From Lanius collurio (taxonomy: Eukaryota; Chordata; Aves; Passeriformes; Laniidae): 64,000 bases of DNA. Location of the stretch: the NCBI GenBank assembly GCA_020086605.1, contig JACBWW010000017.1:21844306-21908305 (forward strand), written 5' to 3'. The translations under genes and the position numbers were made by a program. Below the pieces are notes generated by a model. That model was not told where the DNA came from. It made no database searches and saw only the letters and a list, made by a program, of their open reading frames with translations. Positions within the stretch are counted from its first letter, which is position 1, and each line of letters opens with the position of its first letter. Positions 39,020 to 50,840 of the stretch are shown one piece after another.

Positions 39020-39480
39020 AACACCGCACGCAAGACGCACCCCCCAGGTTTCCGCGCACCGCCGCCCCACAGGCGCGCTGAGCGCTGGTTCGACCCGGCG
39101 GCCGCGGAGGCGGCGCGGCCCGGCCCTCGGCCCGGCCCTGGGCCCGCCCCGCACGGCCGCCGCCATGGCGGGCGGAGCGCGCCGCCTGTACCGCCGCATC
39201 CTGCAGCTGCACCGGGCGCTGCCGCCCGCCCTGCGCGACCTGGGCGACCGCTACGTCAAGGAGGAGTTCCGGAGGCACAAGGCGGCCGGGGCTGCCGAGG
39301 CCCAGCGCTTCCTGCGGGAATGGGAGGCAAGTGCCCGCCGCCCCGCGGGGCAGGGACGCGGCCGGAGCGGCGGGGCCCGGCGGCGCGCAGGGCAGGCCGC
39401 AGCAAGGTCAGGGGCGCCGGGCGGGCGCAGCTGTTGGAGGTTGGACTCGGTGATCTCAGAGGTCTTTTCCAGCCCAGTTA
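39020..39480 (+). promoter_or_regulatory. SDHAF3: SDHAF3 CpG-island promoter
   Basis: An isolated CpG island of about 450 bases surrounds the SDHAF3 start codon and has sharp edges against AT-rich DNA. There is no TATA box in the 100 bases before the ATG, consistent with a housekeeping CpG-island promoter with dispersed start sites. The upstream part is extremely GC-rich (GGCCCGGCCCTCGGCCCGGC-type repeats). Confidence 0.8.
39165..39326 (+). CDS. SDHAF3: SDHAF3 exon 1 (succinate dehydrogenase assembly factor 3, N-terminal part)
   Basis: This encodes residues 1-54 of SDHAF3 (ACN9), a small mitochondrial-matrix protein of the LYR family. It helps mature the iron-sulfur subunit of succinate dehydrogenase (complex II) and protects it from oxidants. 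The LYR motif is at residues 8-10 in [13 protein letters not shown]. It is followed by the conserved [14 protein letters not shown] and AQRFLREWE, which match the family closely. The ATG sits in an ideal GCCGCCATGG context, the first in the CpG island. The N-terminus is about four residues shorter than human SDHAF3 as I recall it. The exon ends after GAG in phase 0 with GCAAGT as donor, a GC-type splice site. I could not find the second exon (the remaining roughly 65 residues) in the window, so the gene is partial at the right. Confidence 0.93.
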
Positions 39481-39490
39481 ATTCTGTCTC
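39430..39490 (+). mobile_element. CR1 LINE 3' tail fragment at the CpG-island edge
   Basis: TTGGAGGTTGGACTCGGTGA, then TCTCAGAGGTCTTTTCCAGC and CCAGTTAATTCTGT are the terminal 60 bases of a CR1 copy. It lies only about 100 bases after SDHAF3 exon 1, inside the trailing part of the CpG island. Confidence 0.8.
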
Positions 39491-39654
39491 CTCGGGCATG
39501 CTCCCCTGCAGGGCGAGCTCCTTACAGAGCTGCACAATGCCTCGTAGCTCCATGTCTCTGGGCAGGTTATCTTTTACGGTTCTCATTGCCTTGCCTCACC
39601 TCAAATATGTGTGATCATAGTTCTGGACACACCGGTATATGTAACAGAGTGACA

Positions 39655-39790
39655 ACAGTTATATAATTAGGTATATATAAATATACACACAATAATCTGT
39701 ATGATCTATAATAATAGATTATATAAGTCTATATACATATTTATAACTACATACATAACTAATTACATAATTATAATTAGCTAAGTACAT
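39655..39790. repeat. AT-rich low-complexity tract
   Basis: About 135 bases are almost wholly A/T, with TATATA, TACATA and ATAATTATAATTAG runs. Low-complexity only. Confidence 0.85.
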
Positions 39791-40681
39791 AGCTTCCCTA
39801 TGAACTTGCATTTCAGTTTTGAGTGACATTTTTTCAGTGTTTCCTAAGAAAACGAGTCATAGGTGAACATTGCTTCTCTGCCTAGCACTCCTTCCCCTGA
39901 ACCTAGTGCGTGGTTTCACCAAGGAGAGAAAATCAGATCGCTCCCGAGTGATGCAGTTGTAACAAGTTTCTCAAGCAGCAGAGGAGGGATACCCATAAGG
40001 TGCTTTCTCCACATGCCTGGACCCCAGTAGATATTAACATATTAACAGGTCCCCAAGAATGTCCACATGGCAGGCAAATGTATAGACACTTCACAGAGAA
40101 GCTGCAGTTAAAATATCAGCACAGCTGCAAGAGATAAAGGTATAGACAAGTTTCCCATTAATTTTCATGCTCCTTGAACTACTGGTTTGGTAGTATTTTT
40201 GAATGTCAAAACTATTTTCCTTTCTGTGGAAGGAAATCCTCTTCTGCTTTGCAGTGGAAGGTGGTTAGCATAGGTAGAATCCATTGCTTCCCAGTTTACC
40301 AGTAGAAGGGTAATAGGGGAGAACTGACTCATCTCTTCTACCTGCAGTAGCTGAAATCTTGTGGGTTAAAGTAACGTGGGCTGGGGCTTCAGGAATAAGC
40401 AGAGAGAAGACTGCCTGGTGTTCTCTGCAGAGGAAAGGATTAAGTGTGTTTTAATTGCCTCTTGCCAACTGATAGATCCTCAGATCAGAGAAATTTTTAT
40501 CTACCTCTCAGATGCCTGATGCTATTGTAATTCTCAATTGCCATTTACTTGATACTGCTGAAATGTTTCCACATCACTGCTTTCAATTTTAACATGAGCT
40601 AAAAAGACAAGTTACAGGTTACTATTTTCAGTGCTAAAATACTTCTTGAAATTGTTTTAGAAAAGGAAGTAAATGTTTACA

Positions 40682-40711
40682 TTGAAATGTTTACATTGAA
40701 ATATCTTTAGC
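40682..40711. repeat. Tandem duplication of a 15-base unit
   Basis: ATGTTTACATTGAA occurs twice in direct succession (near 40,673 and 40,688). A small replication-slippage type duplication. Confidence 0.75.
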
Positions 40712-41232
40712 CATCTTTAAAGTGAAGCAAACAAAGAGTGAAAATATTTCTCAGTTTTGAAATGTTTTAAAAGTAGATTATAGGGAAAATTGTGACAAAA
40801 ATTAGACTACAAGTAACAAGTTGGATTTTGAAACCTGACATTTAGTGCTATTAGCTATGATATGTTCAAGGAAAGGAAACTAATTTAATAACTGTTTTGA
40901 GTGTGTGAGTATAAAGAACTTTGCAAATATGTCTGTCTTATAACAAGATGCTGGGAGATATTATTGCGTAGTTAACATGTCTCTTCTCATCTTTAATTTT
41001 TATTTTGTTCAGGGATCTTTTTCTCACCCAAATAATAATCTATTTAAGTGTGGAATTTAAATCAGACTCACTTTTTTTGGCCTGTGAGACTAGCTTTGCA
41101 TCTTATGTTATGCTGTGGTTCCCAGCCCCATGAAGACTTGAGCTAGGTAATTGAGGAAAGTGGACTGTGGACAAACATGGATTAGGTAACTGGGCTCTTA
41201 TTACATGCTCATTCATGTTGGTGTTGGTCGTC

Positions 41233-41590
41233 TGACCTGGTTTTGGCTAAGACAGAGTTAATTTTCTTTGTAGTAGCTTGTTCAGTGCTGTGTTTTGGAT
41301 TTAGTGTGAGCATAATGTTGGTAATGCACTGTTTTAGCTGTTCCTAAGTGTGCTTACTCTAAATCAAGTATTTTTTCAGGAAGCTGAGAGGGAGAATAGC
41401 CAGGACAGCTGATCCGAAGTGGCCAAATGGATATTCCATACCATACAACCTATAGTATGTTCTGTATATATACTGGGGGAAGTTGGCCATGAGGGGTTGA
41501 TCACTGCTCAGGCCTGGGCAGGGCATCAGTCATCAGGTGGTCAGCAGTTGTATTGTGTGCCACTTTTTTCTCTTGTGTTTTATTCTTTGC
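41233..41590 (+). mobile_element. Truncated endogenous-retrovirus LTR
   Basis: The segment begins TGACCTGGTTTTGGCTAAGA and continues CAGAGTTAATTTTCTTTGTA, GTGCTGTGTTTTGGATTTAG, GCCAGGACAGCTGATCC, GATATTCCATACCATACAAC, a TATATATACTGGGGGAAG promoter-like stretch and ATTGTGTGCCACTTTTTTCT. I recognise this order from an LTR family common in neoavian, especially songbird, genomes. The usual 3' part and the closing CA are missing, so it is a truncated, probably solo LTR. No internal retroviral genes are attached. Confidence 0.75.
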
Positions 41591-42514
41591 ACCCTTCCTG
41601 GGCAGCAGGACACTCTTTTGACCAGAAACAGGGTGGAAGCTCCAGGACAGTTCCTGCAGGACACACCAGCGTGAAGTGCCTGGTTCTTGCCTAAGAGTTG
41701 CAGAGGTAGCCCTGAGAGAAGCTGAGATAGTGCTAATTTTATTAAACAAAACAAAACCCAAACAAACCAAACAAAAAAATCCACCCAAACAAATCACTAC
41801 AACGTTATTACAAACTGCTTGTTTAAATTTCCTGTTAAGTTTTTTTTTTTTTTTTGAAAAATGCATAGGTACAGCTCTGATAACAGTATTTTGTTGTGTT
41901 GCATTTCCAACATTTTTCTTCGCAATTTGTGTGTTCATTAGGCTAAGAATATACTTTGCTGTATGCACTTTAGTGTTGTCAATATTCAGCTTCTTTCCTC
42001 ATGCCTTCTGTTGCATGCAGGGCAGGACATCTGGTACAGAGTGGCATGATGTCTCATGTTACAGAAAATTAGTATTCTTAATTTTATGTTAAAATAATAT
42101 ATGTTGATGTATATTCATTAGAGGGTAAAGATTATGGATATGATGATTGCAGTGATGTTTCTTGACTGTGAATGAGGATTTCAATATGCAGTGTAATCTT
42201 AATAAGTCATCCCAAATGCTTTTTGAATGAAAATTTCCAAGGATGTCTTATTTCAACATGAAACTACTTGACTATTGCTAAAACTCTTTGGGTTCTTTTT
42301 GGGTAGTCAGAACTTTTGGGTGTCCTTGAATATACTAGTTCATAGTCTGTGGTATGCTTTCTTGTCCTCCAACTTGATTCATATTAGCTAAATGGTTGGG
42401 AAACAGGCTTGGCATTTCAATCACATTATGGTTGCCTCTGATGATCCCCCCACCTCCCTTGCTATTGAAATTATGCTGATTCAAGGGAACTGGGCATGTT
42501 AATTTGAGGTAGTA

Positions 42515-42815
42515 GCCAGGTGGAAGTCAGCCTCTTGTTCCAGGCAGCTGGTGACAGAGTGAGAGAACACAGCCTCAGGTTGTGCCACGTGGAGGTTCAG
42601 GTTGGACATCAGAAGGAATTTCTTCACAAAAATGGTTGTCAAGAACAGAATGCCTGGGGAGGTGGTAGAACTACTAGAACTACTATCCCTGGAAGTGTTC
42701 AGGAAATGACTGGATGTGGCACTTAGTGCCATGTTTTAGTTGACAAGTTGTGTTCGATCAAAGGTTGGACTCGACCTTAGAAGTCTTTTCCAGTCTGAAT
42801 GATTCTGTGATTGTG
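42515..42815 (+). mobile_element. CR1 LINE, 3' fragment
   Basis: The landmarks are CAGGTGGAAGTCAGCCTCTT, GAGAGAACACAGCCTCAGGT, GGTTGGACATCAGAAGGAAT, TTCTTCAC, GGGGAGGTGGTAGAAC, TGGCACTTAGTGCCATG, TTCGATCAAAGGTTGGACTC and a closing ATGATTCTGTGATTGTG. It is a 5'-truncated, non-coding copy of a CR1 subfamily different from the one at 18.7 kb. Confidence 0.95.
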
Positions 42816-45800
42816 TCTCACAAACTGAACAAATTTCCTTTATTTCTTGTGAAACGTAGTGGAAAACCTGTAGGGAGGTTTCTAATATCAACTTTAAAAA
42901 TAAAGGAGGAAAAAAGAGGTAAAAAGCTCTGAAATGATATTTGCTGTAGTATGTGAATAGTTCATGTTGCTTTCCTGTAAAGGAGATGAGAAGGGATCTG
43001 CTTGTTTACAATGCACAGGAATTGAGGAATTTAGTGTTAGAACCAGCCATGTAGATGGCTAATGTAGTTTTGTAGGAAATCTAGGCTGACCTATTTGCAT
43101 TTATAAAATAGGGAAACTATCCACTGAATATTCTTGGAAGAGTTCTTAAGTGGATGCGACCAATAATAGACTTCAAGTCCATATGTATTTATATAAAAGT
43201 AGAAGAATATAAATATTGTGATTTTCCTATCACTGGTATTGGATTGCTAGTTTGTGTCTGGAAACCTGCTGGAAAATATTAACGGGGAATACAAAGAAAG
43301 TAAGCTTTGTTGTTCAGGAATTATGCTTGTTCAAGTAGATTCAAATTAAGCATATAAATTATTAATATATGTTCCTATCTATTTTCTAAATATTTAATAT
43401 TTTAATTAAAATAATTGGTACTCATTTACAGGAGACTGCTGATATAATTAGATTGATACTGATTATTACCTTGGAATGCTATTGAATTAATGTTGACAGG
43501 TATGATAAGTCAATTAGTTCAACAGTCTTGTAAATCATATGGTAGTTGATGAGAATGCTTACATAAGATAGGTAATATTAAGATAGTATTGGTTGCTTTA
43601 TTTCAGGTTGCAAAGGTACAATATTCAGCTAAATAATTTCAGTAACAATTTGTTTCACATTTAAGTATCAATTTTGAAAATTACTGTTTTGTATTTGGCT
43701 TTTTAAAAAAGTCTGACTCTGTAGATGAGAAGGCCTGGACTGTCTCTAAGATGAGCAGAATCATTCTGCAGAATTACACAACATTTTCTCAATCTAATAG
43801 ATTGAATAAACTGCCTTGGAAATTCTTTGGACACTCTTCACCCTGAAAACCTTTTTACAAGCTTTCAAGTGAACTGTCTGGGGAACCTGGTCACATAGCC
43901 TCTCAGGACTGACTAAATTTTTTTAATCAGTGAATTTGATGCAATACAAATAGTTGTCATTCATCAAATTTATTTTCAGTTGTCTGCATCACTTGCAGTA
44001 TTTACTTTGCTGGGATGATTGTGGGATGCTGTCATATTTCAGAGAATAGTTGTTCTGATATGTCTTTTTCTGCTCATGAGTGGATACACTAACAGAACTT
44101 TTTGATTCTTAATTTTCTGAGTGAGTATGATCTTCTCTCTTGATTTATTTTTAAGCTACTGGCACTCAAAAATATGTTGAAATATTGAATGGAGAATTTG
44201 AAAAGCAAATAGTCAAAGAGGGTGGAAGAGGAAATTGTGGCCAGTACTGGAGTCAGACTGAAATGGGAATGGGGTGTGTGGGTTGCTCTTTGTGCTGTCT
44301 TTCAGCAAATAATGTAGGTTGTATAAAACTGCTGCTGCTGTTCTGAATTCTGCTCTCAGTTTCAGTGAAGTACATTATATAAGAGATGTTTTCTTTTCCT
44401 GACAAAGAAATACATTTTTTTGGAAGTAAAATATGTCTTTAAGTTTTTTGCCATTTTATTACTTTTATTAAAAGTTGTGAAATAGGATTTTAGAGTAGTA
44501 TTTCATTTTAACACTACCGGATACATTGGAATTTGCTTTTAGTGATTTTTATGGCTATCTGCATGAAAACCTTTTTATTAAGAGTGAATTCCTACTGAGA
44601 CCTATGTTTTTATCCCCCACTTACGGTGTTCACTAGTTATTAATTTGTAAGAACTAAATTGGAGTCAATTTCCTCTATTTTCTTTTATATTTCTCAAATG
44701 GCAGGAAAGAATTTTGCACTTTTCTGAGAGCCAGGGAGTTGTGGCCGATAAACTGAAGAGCGTGTGGGATTTGGGTATGAATGCCTACAGGAAATTAGGC
44801 TGCTGCTGTGACCTAGCATTCCTGGTGGCCTGCTTGGTTGTAAGATTTGAAGTCTTCCTCTGATGAAATTTTGCCTGGGGTGCACCAATGATTTGGTGGG
44901 TGTCCTGAATTAGTGTTTATGTGCAATTGCAAAGGTTGACCATGTGGATCTCTGTTGTGAAGTTTCATGCAAATAACATCTTTTTCATTTTATGCCATCT
45001 CTTCCATCCTTTCAGTGCTCTTTCAGACTTGGGTTTAGAAGCAGGAGCTGGTGTCTGCTTCTCTTCCGTGGAAAATGCAGGCAATCTGAGAGCTTTCTGA
45101 GGTGGTGAGACTTGTGGTAGCCTGGTGGATACCCACTGGCTTGTGCATGGTGCACATCTGTTGCAGGGAAGGGTATCTGTTACTTCTCACCTGGAAAGCA
45201 GCATCATTCTCTTTTGGGTTCATCTGCCCACTGCTGAGGCCAGTGATTTCTAGCTGGGCTGTTTATTTTTTTTTTCCTGTGTACATACTGGTTTTAGACC
45301 TTTGCTGTATTTACCAAATCTAAAATTTTATAAATTGTGACATCAGTATTCTCAATGCTTCTGTCATGTTACCATACCAATTATCTATATGCTGTTTATC
45401 TATGATTGCATGTAGCTAGTCAGATGGCTGTTTTGATAACTGGTTATCTGCTAGTTGAAGTTTGTATTTACAAGTGTTTTCACTCAGCAGGAAATAATAT
45501 CCAAGCCATAGGGGTCATATCCAACAGTAAAGTCAGTCACTTGCATGTGCCAGTCACCTCAGAACAAGGTACACGACAAGTATAAATACATTATATGCAA
45601 ATAGGTTTATAAATTTCAGATGGTTTCATAGCATGCCTTTGATATTTAAAATGTGGCATGAATCGAATCCCTGAAGTTTTGTGGCAGAGTATAGCAATTT
45701 TATTAGTTGTAACTTAGATTGAGAAGTTTAAATTGGTGTAGAAGTGTGGTACATCTCTAATGAGTGTAACAGTTTATTCCTTGCATTGATTACCACTGGC

Positions 45801-46085
45801 AGGGCATATTTGTTACTGCTCTCAAGAGTGAAGGTACTGTAGGAGTTTTGTGACTGTCTGCCCCATGGACACCTTCCTAATAAGTACAGGCTGGTAACAG
45901 CCAGTGTGTGACTAGATCACTAAATAAGAAAGCAGCCAGACACAGTAGAAGCAGAACCAGTAATGGAGCATTTACAGAATTGTCAGTTTAAAAGGTAATT
46001 CAGGTTTCCATCTAGTGGTGGTATAAAATTCTGTCCAAGCCATTTGAGACAGCTTGTGCATAACCATGCTAGCTAACATGCCATT

Positions 46086-46104
46086 GTATGTGTGTGTGTG
46101 TATG
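46086..46104. repeat. (TG)n microsatellite
   Basis: Short TGTATGTGTGTGTGTGTATG run within the SDHAF3 intron. Confidence 0.85.
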
Positions 46105-48684
46105 AAACTTAGGGAATCAAAAGTCTTTATTATATATAAATTACAAATGTAATAACACATAATTCTCAGGGCTACCAGATTTTTTTAAATTAGAGCCACA
46201 ATGATTGGCAATCTGTTATTTTATGCATTCAGATATCCAAATACTCTTTGAATGTAAGTTTATCTTATTTGCTGTGAATTAGACTGATTCCTCTTTTTCT
46301 GTGTTCCTTGACAGCCATTTCAAAAGGTTTAACATGACACAGGTTACTGAAAGCAAATGGGTGTCTGAAAAAGGTTTTCTTCAAGTTGTATGTGTGCAAG
46401 TATGAGTGGTGTTAGATTTCTTGCTTTCTCATACATGTAAAAAAAAAAAAAGAAGGAAAGAGGAGCTGATGGGTATTTTGATTGTTTTGCCCCCAGTGTT
46501 ACACCCCTGTTTTTAGTATTGAAAGTATTTTTCAGTAGAATTTAGAACACCTTACCAAGGTGAGGTTTTCAGATGAAGGTAGTGTGGTCTGAACTTCATT
46601 GCATTTTAAGACAATGTAGTGTGTCAAACTGAGACAAACTGAGTATGAATTGCAGTTGCAAAGTTAAAAGGATTTCTGTTTGTTTGTATTTTATTGACAC
46701 CTTCCTTCTAGCATTTGTTTGGTACTTGTGTGAATATTGTCAGCATGTAGTGTTTTGTAAGCATGGTAGGTTTTACTGCGTTGTCAGTGCATTTCCACTA
46801 TCAACACTATAAACACTGCCAACTTTCTACAAGTGCTGTCAAGTACCATATTTTGTAATTACTGCAATAATATTATGAGTGCTGTAATTGCATGTACTGT
46901 ATAGATGTGCCTTTCTGTCCTGTGCAGACACAAAATTGATATTTTCTGCAAGTTTAAATGGCATCTGCAGTGCATCAGAATAATCATTTGGAAACTGTTT
47001 TGGTTTTTTTTTCTTCTTTCAGCATATTGTGAGGTTGCACAAATAGAGTTATGCATATTGAAGGATTTTAAAGCCCCAGATTTTTATATATAGAGCTATA
47101 CTTAGGACATACTGATGCATACCTATTGAAGAAGGAAAGATTTTTTTATACAGTTCACTGATATTAAAGTAATTTAATTGCATATTGTTTTCTGCAAGAA
47201 GTTGAACCTCAGATTTTGACCTCATAATATTGTATTTAGTGGTGCCTTTATCACCATTCATGTTGCTTTTAGCTGTCTTTTGTAATACCGAGAGCTTTGC
47301 CTCTTTTGAGGCTGAAGCTGACTGTACTTACAACCATACGTCTTCTTAGTGATACCCTGCTTTTTGTGCAGCTCACTCCTGGGAATCCATTGAGCAGAAA
47401 ATTTCTGTTCAAATATTTTTTATTTCTGTGACTGAAAGCTGCTAATTTCAAACTGTATTTTTGAAGGATATAATTTAGAAAATATATTTAATCATCGTAT
47501 CTGATAAAATGTTTGAACTTACAGCTTTTAAAGGTAATTTCCTGAAGTAATGTGTACTAATGAGGTATTTCTAGTGAGCAAGTTAGAATTCATACTAGAA
47601 GCAGAGTTACTGAGTGTTGGATTTCAGGCTTATTGATGTGTGGGGAGGTTGAGTCTTGTTAATATGCTGTTTTTTATTGTTTCAGGGACATTAGTGAGAG
47701 GTAGAACAGTCTAAAATGAAAGAGAGCACGATGCACTTTTTTCCTCACTGCAGTAACTAGGTAAATCTGTAAAATACCTTCTAAATTGACCTTGCACCCA
47801 TATTTCAAGGTTGGCTAACAGCAGACACACTGTAGATACATCTTCCCTTTTTCTGTGGGAATTACTGGATGGTGTAAACTTGATAAACTATTTTTATGCA
47901 ACTTTATAGTATTTTTTTCTTCTTGCTGAACTATTCTATTCCATAATTTAGAGGAAATGAACATTAGGTCACTGCAAGATTCTTTTTTTTTTTTCTTCTC
48001 CTTTTTTTTTTCTTCCTGAACCAGAAGAAATGTGGTAGAAGGATTTAAGTCCCTGTCAACATTGCTTCTTTGGAGATGTCATGGCTAAAGGTATTGGGTG
48101 GTGTTGGAAGTATTGATATTTGCATGGAATAAGCCAGAGCAACTGGTTTATTTTTTTGTGGGCCATCAAATGCCATTTACTTATAATCAGTTTCTTGCTT
48201 CTTATGATTGCATAGTGAAAGCCTGTGGTCTTTGTAATAGAATTTGGATTATAATAGGCAGTCTATATTGAGGTAAGAGCTCATATTACATTAGCAATCC
48301 TTGAAACTTCATCACCTCCTGGCTGAAGTCTGTAATGCCCTTATGTTACTCTCATGGCTGGTTTTTGACCTGATGAAGGAAAAGTCTTGTTCATAAGTTT
48401 GCAATTTTTAAAGCGTACACATGATGGCAGCAAATACTTAGCTAGAGAAGCCTTGTTCCTATGCTACAAAAAAGTAGGATGCTGAATTCTCTACTATGAC
48501 CTAGAATTCCTACAGATTCAATTATTGTTAAATTATTTATTGAAATATATATTGAAAATTGTTAACTTACTGCTGCAGATTTTGAGAAGGCTTTTCAACT
48601 AGAAAACTTTATTGTGGTTTCCACTTGGTTTAGTCATAACATTGTTGTAATGTGCTTTCTGGTTTGGATTTGCATTGGTAGAGT

Positions 48685-48800
48685 GTTTGGACAATACTCT
48701 TGGGTACAGGGTTTGACTCTTGTGGATGGTCCTGTGCAGGGTCAAGAGTTGGACTGATCCTTGTGGGGCCCTTCCAGCTTGGCATATTCTGTGATTATAA
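48685..48800 (+). mobile_element. CR1 LINE 3' tail
   Basis: GGACAATACTCTTGGGTACA, GGGTTTGACTCTTGTGGATG, GTCCTGTGCAGGGTCAAGAG, TTGGACTGATCCTTGTGGGG and a CATATTCTGTGATTAT end identify the tail of another CR1 subfamily. It is 5'-truncated. Confidence 0.9.
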
Positions 48801-50802
48801 AATTCAGATCAGCCATGGTAGTCCCCAGGAGAGTATGCCCAGAGCAGATGAAGCCTCAGTATGTAGATACAAAACTCTTAACAAAAATTTTATTTATTTT
48901 AGTTTTTTCATAATGGATCTATTGAGTTTTAAAGCAATTGTATTTTTTGGAAGTGTATAGTAATACTCCAAATACATTTTTTTTCACCAAATGAAAAGTT
49001 TTATTATTAGCAATGTCATATTTTAGATGGTGTTACAAAATATGTTGGTATTACATAGTACTGTTTTCTTTAAAAAGAAAGTTTTCTTCAAAAATGAAAA
49101 TATAGTATAAAATATTATTTATTGCTGCTTTTATTCCTGGACACCAATGAAACATTTAAACTGGATCTTTCTCTTTTTTCTGTCCCTTTCAAAATTAATA
49201 TGGTGTGTTTCAGTGGCTCACCATGATATTTTAAGCCAAAAATATACAGTTTGCCACAGTTCCAGGATTAAAACCTTGTGGAAGGTGTAGGTTAGCTTTT
49301 GGCTATGGTACAAGCAGGTTGCTCTAAAATTAAGGATACTTTGGTTCATGTTCAATTACTTGTTCTGTCTATGTACTTTATTTGCAGTAGTTTAAACTTG
49401 ATTTTATGCTTAGAATGAATTTTAAGGTGTTCAGCAAATCATGACATTCAGTTTTTTTCTAGGCCTTTTAAATTCAGTTTATTGTTCACAATGAAGTACC
49501 CTGGTGAGCTGTTTAACATCCATTACAGTGAGTCATTGTAAGAATTTATTGAAGAGATCCACGATGTGAAGGGTTTTAATTAAATGACAAACATGTTTTT
49601 TGTTCTTCAGTTCAGCTGCTGATTGAGAAGTGAAAAGAAATCTCATTGGTAGCACTAGCAATGTTGTTCTGGTTCATGGGCAATTCAGTACCACCAGTAT
49701 AACTGAAAGGAGTTAGTTACACTGTTGAGAAAAACATCATCATCCTATCAATCAAGAAGGAAGTGAGAGTTGCTTTGTGAATAATGTGAACTCTGATTTG
49801 TCTTTAAAAAAAAATTTATTATTTGTTTTACTAGTGAATCTGATTTTTGTGGAGTGCTTGTCTGCCAGCAGGTGCCACTCCTCAGCAGCGGACTGGTTTC
49901 CCAGACTTAACCAGATAGAGGAAAATAGTTGTGGTAGACCCTTGTTTTTAGAAAGATTGATGGCGGTTTGCCTAGGATTGTCTTTGTTTTCCTCAATAAG
50001 AACAACCTATAAACAATTAAATATTTATATTTTACAATGGAGCTGTTTAAAGGTTTGTTTTTTGCTGATGCATTAAACCCCAGGCCTGCAAAAATGGTAT
50101 TATGTGGGCTAAGATGCCTTTGTTCTTCAAAGTTTTGTGTAGAGCAGTATTGTAGTTGAATGGAGCATGACCCAGAAATCATTCAGGACTCCGGGAGCTT
50201 CATTATGGAAGGTGGAAAGGTGTCTGTGTTGGAAGTGCTGAAAAGATGTAATGAGAAAGACTTAGAAGCTGAAGTCTCGATGGCTTGCAGTAGGCCAAGT
50301 CCATGTGAAACCTTTACACATATGGAAAAGCAGATGGCCCAGTTTTAAGTGTAAGAAGGAACTAAGAAGCTCTGCAGTGAAAATAGATAAGGAAATCCTG
50401 GTAAGAATATTCTCTTGGTCATTTCTAAATTTTGAAAAGACATGGTCCTATGATTATGTGTCCTGGGACATGAGTAATGATATACTGCTATCCCTAAACT
50501 TCAACAGCCATCTTTTTAACAGCTGGTGTGTTGATAATGGGCAAGGCCTGTCTTGGCCTCTGTAGACATCTGCACTAGAAGACTATTTTGATAATTGGTA
50601 AATATGGTAGGACCACCAGACCTTGGACTGAGATGATGGATGTCACCTTTACAGCCTTGACCTCTTCCATCTGTCTGCCAGTAATGGAAATACTCCTGAT
50701 ATAGCTGACAAGTTTTTGATTTTTCACACAGACCCACCTGTGTGTGTTGTTGTTTTGTTTTAAAGGGTTTAGTTTTATATTCCTGGTGAGAGAAGATCTG
50801 TT

Positions 50803-50840
50803 ATAGATATGTGTGTATATATATGTAGATATATATTATG
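50803..50840. repeat. (TA/TG)n low-complexity repeat
   Basis: Alternating ATATGTGTGTATATATATGT followed by AGATATATATTATG. Simple repeat. Confidence 0.85.
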
